A stretch of DNA of 64,000 nt. Source: Takakia lepidozioides. Lineage: Eukaryota > Streptophyta > Takakiopsida > Takakiales > Takakiaceae. Positions within the stretch are counted from its first letter, which is position 1, and each line of letters begins with the position of its first letter. Under the pieces are notes generated by a model that saw only the letters and a list, made by a program, of their open reading frames with translations, searched no databases and was not told the origin of the DNA. This document shows, in pieces, positions 54,460 through 64,000 of this stretch. A program made the translations under genes and the position numbers. Location of the stretch: the NCBI GenBank assembly GCA_030704615.1, contig CM060734.1, forward strand, positions 35,666,042 through 35,730,041. The letters are read 5' to 3'.

Positions 54460-56210
54460 CGTGGGAGAAGGGAGTCGGGAGTCGGGAAGTGGACCTAGTT
54501 ATTGGAATCTCGGTTTGCTCTGCACAAGTAATCTACTCAAGAAGAGCATGAAACTATATAGCAAGGTGTTGGGGGTGAATGACGATCGTGGCTGCTGGGC
54601 TGCTCAGCTGGAGTGTGAATGTCGTCCACAGCTACATTAGAACTCCATAATCTTTGAAGATCCTTCAACATGGTAGGAGAACCACGATGGGCTCCTTCCG
54701 TGAAGTACCTTCCAGCGTGTAATGAAATAAGATAACAGTTTAAAGTTCCTTGAGATATACACACCACACAAACCACCAACCCCTAACAAGTATGGACACT
54801 AGAATTCAGTAGTTCAACACTCTTCGATGGCCACTTTGCCAGCTTCACAACAGCGAACCATGCAGACACGAGGTCCCAAGGAGCAAAACCACACATTACA
54901 ACATGGATTGGCTAAAACAAGCCACCCACCAATCCCTGAGACCACGGAGGTAACCGCAGAGCAATGAACTTACTTCAGTGTACAAACATGTAATATTGTT
55001 TCACAATCCCATCTTCGCAGGGTAGCAGTGAACGGACGACTGAAGCCAGAAAAGCTCAAACTGTACACCCTACTTTATGAACAGTAGCTTTCTGAGTTTC
55101 TTCAATTTGCTGCTCCAGCATACTGTCTTGAGGCTCTGGTCAAATTCCACTTTACCTACCAAATATTTGCACTACTAACCACACCTGCTGCCTTCAGCAA
55201 ATCCTGCAACAAGTCCATTCGCTGTTCCAACAGAGCCACTCTGTTCTCGTTTCGTGTAATTTCTTACGCAATGTCATTGCTACCTCCTGCCAGGTCGTAC
55301 CATCATCCGATGCAGAAGGCAGCGATTGAAGTGGCAGACCATCCTGTGATATCCCCAGCATTCTGTGTGAACAATAAGTTGGTCTTAGTACACTCGTGAA
55401 GCAAGACTAAGATATGAATACTACATCAGGCAACATCATCAAATATCTGAGAGCACCTTCATGCACAACCAAACTACCGTGACAGTAACCACAAACAACT
55501 ATACTACATAATGAAATGCTAGTTGTCCTTAAGGTAATGGCCAAGGTAGGTATAATTTCAATCTGACAAACATTTTGGGCTGATCAATCAACCCTGTAGG
55601 GTTTGGTAATAAAGATGACCTCATTGACTGAACTGTGGTAAAAGGCGGTGCTAGTTACAGCTTTCCGTTGTTGACTTTTAGGGTGAATGCCACCATGGGT
55701 CAGATGATCCTTAAAAACATGAATTAAGGTGTAAGCATATGGTAGCTGAACAGAAGCAAAGGCCCTTTCAGCAACACCCTAGTAGTGGCTGGTCAATACA
55801 CTGCCCTTTATTTGGGGAAGCCTAATAAACAGAGGGAATAAAAAGCACCAGCCCATTCACATATGAATGCCTTTTCCACGTCGCTCCCTTAGAAGGAAAT
55901 TGGATGTCAACAAGTGGGAGTTACATCAAGAAGTCAATGAATCTATCATAGGTACAAAGATGTTGATCTGCAGAGGGCATTGAATTGGTGGTCTAAAGAC
56001 TTGAAAGTCGTCAATTACTGGGAGGCGCAAGCTTTGTAAGGGCCGGGTTTAAAATTTGAGGATCACCGCTTTGGTTCATACACCATCAAAAGAAGTCAAC
56101 GGCATGTTGAAGGCCCCGAGAAAGGATACCAGGGAAGTACCAAAAGATCATGATGACCCAACTTAGAGAAATAAGAAATTCAGCCTACAGTGTCTATATA
56201 AATTGAAGAT
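54460..56210. other. Mostly non-coding; one coiled-coil-like segment on the minus strand
   Basis: At about 55370-55190 on the minus strand one reads SLPSASDDGTTWQEVAMTL and then, in another frame, NENRVALLEQRMDLLQDLLK, a leucine-zipper-like helix. An exon border could explain the frame change, but I cannot find one. No other coding signal. Confidence 0.35.
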
Positions 56211-56329
56211 CTGGCAGGCAAGTGTCCCAGAAAAGTGAGAATGGAACCTCAGTAGCGTCTGATGCAAAGCTTTTGAGAAACTACTGTGGAATTATATTGT
56301 CGAGGGCAGCGGATACATTTTTTTTAGCA

Positions 56330-57925
56330 CTGAAACATAATGTGCTATCTTCTCTCACCCTGCCCTATTCGGTCTACATAGACACTTTCGAGGGATACTT
56401 TGCGAAGAATCATGGACTGGGAGTGCCTTTGGATGGGGAACCAACACAATCAGCACTTCTTTATGCGGATGATGTTGTCGTATGGGCACAAGAGTTCTCC
56501 AAAGACTATGGGCTGCAGTCAACCTCAGTAAAATGAAGATCATGTCCAATAGCCCCACTGATTGGAGAGTACTCTAACCAGTAAGAGATTGAGGTCGTGG
56601 AATCATACCCATATCTGGTGTCTCATTATTCACTACACAAATTTCAGTTTGCATCGACTGCTACTGACATAAATTGATGAAAGGAAAGGCCACCTACATC
56701 CTTTTTCAAGCTAAACGCAAACAAATCCATCTACGCCACCTCACCGCCCCCCCCCCCGCCTCCACCAAAACGTGGCTTTTTGACTCTCTTGTCACCCCTG
56801 CTGCCACTTCTGGCTGCGATTTTTGGGCCCCTCAGGTCCCTGTTTCCCAGTGGGAGAAAAATCTGGAACCCCAGCAATTGTCTTTCCTCGAAGGGAATGC
56901 TTGGGGCTATAGGTACAACACCATCACAGATTTTATACCCTGATTTTCTTGTGTACCTCTTGAAATTGAAGCCATCTTCCATCTTAATATGTTCATGAGA
57001 AGGTTGCGAGCCCTATCACCCAAATGGCTGCTAGCAAGACTCGAGACATTTGGGTATGCTTGGGTCTTGAATGCCACGGACAGTCCGTTGCTTCCTTACT
57101 GCCACAAAATATGGAGGGTTTGGAATTTTTGTCCAAGCAGGACCGCAGCGGAGTCATTAGGCAGGAGCTGATCAAACTTCATGTTAGGCAGACCTGGAAA
57201 CCAGTTAATCTTACAACATGGTTGCAATTCTATCAGAGACATTCTTGGTCCACCACGATGAAGGAATCTTACAGCCCAATCACTTGTCTGAGACTCTATC
57301 TCCCTCTCCGCTAAGGGCACTGGGAAGGTTTAGGGTGGGCTCCCAGGTAGGTGGGACAACCTGCAGTGGGCTGAACGATTGTGCCTTGTTTGTGCTAGAG
57401 ATGACAGGAGGGAAAGTGAAACTGAAGAATATTTCATCTTTCACTGTCATTTCCACTATGAGATCCAAGGGAGATACTATTGCCTAATATGAGATAGCCA
57501 ATCCCTTACAGACGTGTTCCACTGCGGCAATCATTCACCCGACATGTTTTTTCCAAGCAGAGACATTGATCGAATGACATTTGGAGCGCAATGGTCTACT
57601 ACAAACCATTCTGGATTTCAACATTCAAACCCCAGTGCTCCAGTATCGTCCCTTCCAGATCGACACACCTTTGGACCTCTACATCCTACATCGAGGACTG
57701 GTCATGGCACACATGGTGAATGGTGGTCTGATGTGCACAAAGTGTTGTGTGACCGACGGTGTGAATTTTTGCCCTGGGTTCTTGACCTACAGGAAGCGGA
57801 CATGGTTTTATCAAGGGCATTGCAACATGGTCCTGAAATACTAAGGAAGCTTGTTCTGGCCCCACTCTGTGTCTTGTTTCCTGACTTCTCTTGTCCCATA
57901 GACGAGATTTCAGGCCAAGATTAGG
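56330..57925 (+). pseudogene. LINE reverse transcriptase remnant
   Basis: The plus strand reads YIDTFEGYFAKNHGLGVPLD, then motif C in QSALLYADDVVVWAQ, VESYPYL, LVTPAATSGCDFWAP and, after several shifts, LSFLEG, LNMFMRRLRALSP-like wording, a Cys-His zinc-like tail (CLVCARDD ... YFIFHCHFHYEI) and a C-terminal segment. It is a LINE with many stops, different from the copies at 7181 and 18423. A run of nine C's at 56748-56756 lies inside it. Confidence 0.75.
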
Positions 57926-59608
57926 AAGATCATAGAGGATATGATGCTTCTGTGCTGAGTTGAAGCTCAGCACAAATCTACTCTGAGTCTCTTCACATCT
58001 TGAAGTTAAACTATATGAAGTACCTAACCAGCACTAGGCTGAACTTATTCTTGTAGTTGCTAAGGGGTGACAAGATAATGTTAGGCACAAAATATTTAGA
58101 ACATTCAAACTGAAAGAAGTGTAAATACCTCTGTACATAAGTTAAAACAGCTGAGAGTGAAAAATATATACATCTGCAATCTCGGAACATGACGATGAGG
58201 ATTGACGCATTCTAGTAGGTGCGATGTGGACCTAGAAGCCTGTTTCAAACCACTACACACAATACCACTGCACAACTTTTTTCCTCTTTCCCAGCAGCTG
58301 GCAACAACCCTCCATTTTCCCCTCCTTGTAGGGTCTAAGTTATGGCATCAAATTGACCTTTCCTGTTCGACGCCTCACGAAAAAGAGACACACCTTTGAA
58401 AATAGAACAAAAAAAAGTTCAAATCAAACAGCCAAAAAGCACACTTCCCCCGTTTCACAACATCAAACCAGCATCCAAAGGAGCGCATACAACTATCCAA
58501 CCCAATTTTTTCGCTCAAAAAGTTCCCCTCAGCTCGTAGCATAACCATCACATACCGCAGTGTTGACACTAGCAGTGCGAATCGTAGAATGCAACTTTCT
58601 TCCCGGATAATCTCTCCTAGCACTCTCCTTGGTACGCGGCATGTTGAATGTGCTGCGGTCATGGAGCTTCTCATTGCCTCAAAAGAACAACAGATTCTAT
58701 CGTTCCATGATCAATCCTCCTCCTTCCCTCGCACACCTGCTTACATGCCCGGGAGACTGCTTTCGTATCCCGGACTGCCTCCGCTGGCTATCGCAGTTTC
58801 GCCATCCTGGGCCAAGTGAATATTGTAATTAGGTACCTAAAATTAAAATCGGCCAATCTGAGGGGAAAAAGTGATGGAGTGGCGGGAGGCGAGTTATGGC
58901 GATTTCCTTGGCACGTGCAGGATCTGGTGCCCTGACATCATTGGCACGTGCCAAGCGAGCTCTTCAAAGCCACGCTAGAATATGTGTCTGCAGCTTGCGA
59001 GCCTGTTTTGTAGTGAAAAAGTTAGGTTTCGGGAGAATTCCCTGATTCAGTCCTGAAAAATCTGTGACCGAAGTAGTCTTATCTGTGGCGTTCATTGCCT
59101 GTCACGATCGGAAGCTCTCATGACGGAGATAGGATTCCCTGGAATTGGGAGAACTTCTTGAGATTGAATAAACCCGTTGGAACCGTGGTTTGGGCCAAGC
59201 ATCTGCAATTTGGCGGGTTTATATACTGTTCAAGTGGTGTCTATACATTTGGTGACTAGGAGCAATTGCTTCTCTTTGGAGACCATACATTTGTGTTGTC
59301 GAAGTAGGTGTCTTCTGGCATAATAGATTATCGTGGAAAGTAGAATTTGACATTGGATTCCGTAGGTGAAACGTTGGTTTGATCAAGTGAAGCCCTTTGA
59401 TTTTTGGGAAGCTGTGCTACTCATGGAGTCTGTTCATTGTTTGATGCCTTTGGCCGACGGTTTTGAACGTTTTCCTTTGAGAGAATCCGGGCTTAATTGA
59501 CGAGCTGCCAACCACTTGTTTGGTGAGGGAGGTCAAAAAGGAAGAGCAAGGGAGGTGAGAGTGAACGAAAAGGGGTCTTTGAATGGTTCTGGGACGGAAG
59601 ACATAGCA
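57926..59608. other. Intergenic and probable promoter/5' UTR of the ArfGAP gene
   Basis: No homology-bearing ORF. The last 600 bp (58980-59608), with GTTTATATACTGTTC near 59218, probably contain the start site of the downstream gene. An upstream in-frame extension of the first exon to about 59516 is open, so the N-terminus could be longer. Confidence 0.35.
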
Positions 59609-62054
59609 ATGAGCAAGCTGAAAGTGCTGTTGGCCCAACCAGACAACCGAATTTGTGCAGACTGTGGGGCTCCAGATCCCAAATGGGCGTATGACTCCTC
59701 ACTTTTAGTCTCTCTTATCAGTCGTTTGATAATACCATGTCGACATGATTGGTGCGTGTTCCATTTATGCTGCTTGCTGTGCTAGCATGGCCAAAGAGCT
59801 CATTTGTTCTGTATCATAGCTTATTGCATAAGCGCTACGAGTAACTTTCGTCATGGTCCGAGATTATGCTTATCAGTCTTCTCAAAGATGAGTTCGAGGG
59901 TTCTCCTAATTCCTATGCTGGCATTGCTTTGCAGGTCAACAAATATAGGAGTATTTGTTTGTATAAAGTGCTCCGGGGTGCACCGAAGCCTTGGTGTCCA
60001 CATTTCCAAGGTACAATTTCGCTGTACCATCAACCTGTTTTTTATTTCAATTGACATCTTTTAATTATGCTCGGTGCCCTTCTTTACAATCAGGTAATGA
60101 AAGAAGCCCAATTTTTGAAAATAGTGCTTTCCTAGCAGGTCCTATCAGTTACACTGGATGAGTGGACGGAGGAGCAAGTTGAGGTCATGGATGCGGTTGG
60201 TGGAAATGCAGCAGCAAATGCAGTCTATGAGGCAGCAATACCTAGAGGCATGCATAAACCTGGAGCTGAGGCATCAGTTGAAGAACGGTCTGACTGGATA
60301 AAGTAAGCAGTTTTCCCTTACTACAGGGTTGTCAATCCAGCTGTTTAGTTTGGTGAGTTTCACAGCGCAAGTGCCTGTAATTTGGGATCCCAGTCTTTAG
60401 GGTGCTTTGAGAAATTTTATGATACCTGTACCCAGGCTAGGGAGGAGAGGAGGACAGTCACACCCGAACTTGGGTGAACCTGAAACATTAATTGGGTGGG
60501 ATGCTCCTATTCAATGGTTGTTGGGGGCCTTGGTCTAAGTCTGAAGTGGCCCTTGGATTGATTGGAAATCACTAGGAATTTTCCCAGCCTAAGAAGGGGT
60601 TTAACAGAAGGTTATACCCCTTCAAGGCTAATCACTCGATTCCCGTCGATTATGTGTGCAGGCGAAAATACGAGGACCAGGAGTTTTTGAAGCCAACTTT
60701 AAGGATGAAGACAAAAACACATTCACAGTCATCAGCATTGCAAACAAATGATAGCAATGTTTCATTGGGGCAGAGTCAGAAAAGTGGTGCTTCAGTCGGA
60801 CACAGTCGCAATAGCCATGCTTCACCGGGGCAAAGTCAAAAGAGCAGCGCCTCTACTCGGCAAAGTCACAAATGTGATGCCTCATTGGCACATAGTAATC
60901 AAAGCAGCCTAAGCACGGTCTGTTCTGACAGCCTTTTGAGTCTGTCTTGTTATTTTTCTTCCAGGTGGGTTTTTTGCTACAAATTCAACATTCTTGTCAT
61001 CTCTAGATGCCACTGTACAATGGTTTGCCGATTTCTTCTCACTAATGGGACATCCGGCTCACTGCAGGCTGGAATGGTGGAGTTTTTGGGCTTGCTCAAA
61101 GTCCGGGTCATGAGAGGCATAGATTTGGCGGTCCGAGATTACATATCCAGTGACCCATATGTTGTGGTCAATCTTGGGCAGCAAGTAACAATACTATTCT
61201 CACTCTGAACTTATTGTTCTCTTGTTCTTGCCGTAAAAATGTCATGTCTTGGCACTCGGTTGTATCTTGAGTTTTGTATCTGAAAGGGGGTCTCGGATGC
61301 TTCTTGAGCATCCACTTATCTCAACAAAATAATGCTTTTTTGCAGACATTGAAGACGCGGATTATCAAAAGAAATTTAAATCCTGTCTGGAATGAAGAGC
61401 TTATGTTCTCAGTACCAAGTCCTCCCCAGCCTCTGAAATTGGTGAGTTATATTGGCACTCAGTAGAAGTTTTTGACAGTGAACTTGTAAGCTTGAGGCAG
61501 GGCCAATCCAATTGTGAAATCTCCACCTGCACAAACTAAGAATCAAACCTTGAACTGTCAGTGTTGCACAGTAAGGTTCTTTGGACAGCTTGCGTACTCA
61601 ATTCATGTCCACATGTTGACCTGTCGTCTTCGCATGTATCCTGGTGAAATACTGTGTGCTCTGCTAGTACATATTTACCCCCCGGAGATTGCTAACTTTC
61701 TTCACACAATCGTCTGTAATTTGTATGTCAAAGTCAAACTAGAGTAAGCTGGGTTGTTGATGGTTGCAGCAAGTCTACGACTATGACATGTTGTCATCAG
61801 ATGACATTATGGGGGATGCGGAGGTGGACCTCAATCCACTAATAGTAGCAGCCCAAATGCACCAGGAGATGATTGAATCGGTTGGCACTGAGCAAATAGG
61901 GAGATGGTTGGCTACCAGTGACAATGCGCTTGTCAAAGACAGCAGCATTGAGGCAGTTGATGGTGTGATAAAACAGGATATTCTCTTGAAGCTTCAAAAT
62001 GTTGAGAAGGGTGTATTAGAAGTCTCACTTGAGTGGGCCCCTCTCTCCCAATAG
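59609..62054 (+). CDS. AGD12: ArfGAP-C2 domain protein (AGD11/12/13 type), seven exons
   Basis: Exons: 59609-59688, 59935-60010, 60139-60302, 60662-60917, 61068-61184, 61346-61441, 61770-62054. Borders are GT-AG and all phases agree, giving 357 residues; I recall about 340 for Arabidopsis AGD12. The ArfGAP zinc finger is [12 protein letters not shown], then [15 protein letters not shown], with the catalytic Arg in HRSLG. It stimulates GTP hydrolysis by Arf GTPases in vesicle traffic. The C2 domain ([59 protein letters not shown]) keeps its acidic Ca/phospholipid residues. The linker contains five 10-residue repeats. The start at 59609 is the first ATG before the finger, but a longer N-terminus is possible. 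Confidence 0.93.
60762..60911 (+). repeat. In-frame 30-bp minisatellite coding five decapeptide repeats
   Basis: Five units in phase: [50 protein letters not shown]. They lie in exon 4 of the ArfGAP-C2 gene between the two domains. The units have drifted, so the repeat is not brand new. Confidence 0.95.
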
Positions 62055-64000
62055 TTGCTCTGAGCTTGATCTCATTTTCAAGGATGGAGACGTCGAAAAA
62101 GCCCTGATCTGCTTGGTAATCGGTATCACATTTGACAGTCAGGTGTTTCCATCACAGACTTAAAGGGAGATGGACTTGGCTGTTGTAACATGTGATTTTG
62201 ACGTTGTGTTTATTGGAGGAAGAGGAGAGAGAAGAAAAGAGGGAGAGAGATAGGAGACAAGGAGAGTAAAAGATCCCAAGTGTCAGCCATGTAGTCTTGG
62301 CAGGTCGCCAATCCCCGCGCTGGGGTGCTACCCACAAGTGTGTGTACATGGGACTATACTTGAACATACCAAAGTGCTCACACAAAGTTGCAAATTGGCT
62401 GCAGAGCATTGAGGATTGATGCATGTACTAACGCCGACATCATAATTCTAATACGGGGTTGTATTCCAAACCTGCTGCTCCAAGATGTGTGAACACGGCT
62501 GTGCTGCACTGCGACCCCTGGCCTATGGGCCCTTTAAAGAGAATCAGTGAGAGTTGCCAGAGGAGGTATCAGAGTCTGAAAGATAAACTAATGAACTAGA
62601 TTGTGAAGAAGGAAGGTACCTACATGAACAACATAGTCAGGATGCTGTGCATAATACTGGCTATCGTTGCATATCAATATTTCATTGAATAAGAATTGTG
62701 TGTAGTGCGTATGAAGAGACGAGAGAGTCTCTTTTCGAATTCGAGGAATGCCGGTGGTTTTCCTCACGAAGGGACTGTTGAGGAGATGAACTGTGGCTTG
62801 TTCTTTGGGGCTACGGTTTTGAGTCGACAATTAGGGCGAATTTTTGCTGCAAAGCATGCTAGCAAAGAAAACGGCAATAGAAATATCACGAGAAGCGATT
62901 AATGTTTACCGAGCGAAAAACGACAAGCAAAAAACTCGAGAAATCCCGCAGCAGGAATGTGAACTTGTGAGTGTGTTCTCGCAGGTTTATCACACGCTTT
63001 GTGAGTGAGCTGGTTTTCATGTTTTGGAGCTACGGTGGGTTCAATCGAGGGCTGTCAATGTATGTATTGGAACTTGTTTGGCAGAAAACTCGCATTCACA
63101 GAATAGATCGTTTATTACGAAGTAATTTTCATTGGAAAACAGCATCTTCTTGGCGTTGCATCCACAGATGTAGTTCCAGTGGAGGAGGTCGACCAAGCTC
63201 CAGGATAGGGTTTCACCCAGCACTCACAAGTTTTCTAAATTCTTCTAGAATGAAGCAGGGGGTTCGAGCAGAGCACAACAGGTAAGCCTCGTGTTCATGC
63301 TTGCTCTCCTTGGACCCCAAGAATGTCTTGACCACTTCAAGACTCAGTTCGTTTCTGTTCAAGTCGAATCACCGTACACTTGATTTCTAGATAATTAGAT
63401 CGAAGTTTCCCTATAATCAATTTTTTTCTGCTTTTCGGCTGGGGATTCTTTCACTAAACAAGGAGAATTGGCATGAAGTAATCCTTTCGAGAAAAGACAA
63501 TTCGTTAGAGTTACCTTTGAACTAATGGCTTCAATCCTTGAACATTCGTCTTGGGACTCTGAGTAGCCTGCATCATCAAATGAATTTACCTTGGCTGGTT
63601 TCTGCCCAGTTCTGCTGGAAAAGTACCCCTGGTAAATTTTCTGGCCTTCTCCTTTCCTGCACAGGGACAGATACCTTGACTCAAAAGTAGCCCATTGAGC
63701 TACAAAAAGTCCAGTAGGGCAGTTCTCAACGACGAAGTGGCACTAGGGAGGATACAATTGTTTGGGGGAGAACAAATATGACCAGGGAGCCGTGACCTAC
63801 TTCCAGCATACATAGTTTTAGCCGCCGAACTTCGGGAACTTGGACATAGCTGGGGGAGTAGTTCCTACAGGTTTGCAGCTGGGCCATGAAACAAAGAACC
63901 CAGAAATTGTAAAAACAATAAATGACTATCAAGATGGGAAGTGATGGAGCTACAATCACCTAAACATCCTTTTTTTAGAAGGTGCACATTCAGGAGAAGG
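62055..64000. other. 3' UTR of the ArfGAP gene and unresolved sequence
   Basis: A GA-rich tract (GGAAGAGGAGAGAGAAGAAA) lies at 62218-62250. An open segment at 62971-63285 ends in CAACAG before GTAAGCC, a possible donor, but the peptide has no recognisable motif. Nothing else supported to the window end. Confidence 0.35.

Overview
This window looks like nuclear DNA of a land plant, most likely a seed-free lineage (fern, lycophyte or bryophyte). Genes have many small exons with GT-AG introns. The recognisable genes are plant-type: a chloroplast NTRC fragment, an ArfGAP-C2 protein of the AGD12 type, a plant monoglyceride-lipase-like hydrolase and DYW-type PPR debris. The intergenic DNA is full of decayed LINE, LTR, SINE and hairpin elements. 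The lineage is inferred from gene content and PPR style, not proven.

Layout: 1-6220 holds a minus-strand multi-exon coiled-coil/helical gene that runs off the left edge. 6300-9000 is a zinc-finger LINE-like retroelement with an almost intact reverse transcriptase, followed by a decayed PPR-DYW copy. 10-24 kb is a graveyard: tandem PPR pseudogene units, four NTRC exons with a SINE in one intron, a single serine-hydrolase exon, a LINE relic and several dispersed repeats.

24.3-34.6 kb is the most interesting object. It is a decayed Ty3/gypsy-type LTR retrotransposon that carries, between protease and reverse transcriptase, a DNMT3/DRM-like cytosine-5 DNA methyltransferase, and ends its integrase with a PHD finger. 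The methyltransferase is interrupted by an intron-like segment just after the catalytic PCQ motif. The element carries many stops and frameshifts, and has lost the RT-RNase H connection. Its 3' end abuts a PIF/Harbinger-type transposase remnant.

37.4-39.2 kb encodes a RING-finger protein whose first exon imitates the histone H3 tail, with methionine where H3 has K9. 39.7-43.1 kb is an apparently complete ten-exon monoglyceride-lipase-like gene on the minus strand. 44 kb is a 145-bp hairpin satellite with an alternating two-unit higher-order pattern. 45-56 kb is mostly repeats, with a tyrosine-recombinase-like ORF, an LTR relic, a perfect 26-bp-arm palindrome and PPR scraps. A LINE relic sits at 56.3-57.9 kb, and a complete seven-exon ArfGAP-C2 gene at 59.6-62.1 kb. 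The last 2 kb show no recognisable gene.

The three well-preserved loci (RING protein, hydrolase, ArfGAP-C2) are unrelated housekeeping-like genes, not an operon. What links much of the rest is chromatin: a DNA-methyltransferase- and PHD-bearing retroelement, and a host protein with an H3K9M-like tail. A functional connection between them is only speculation.
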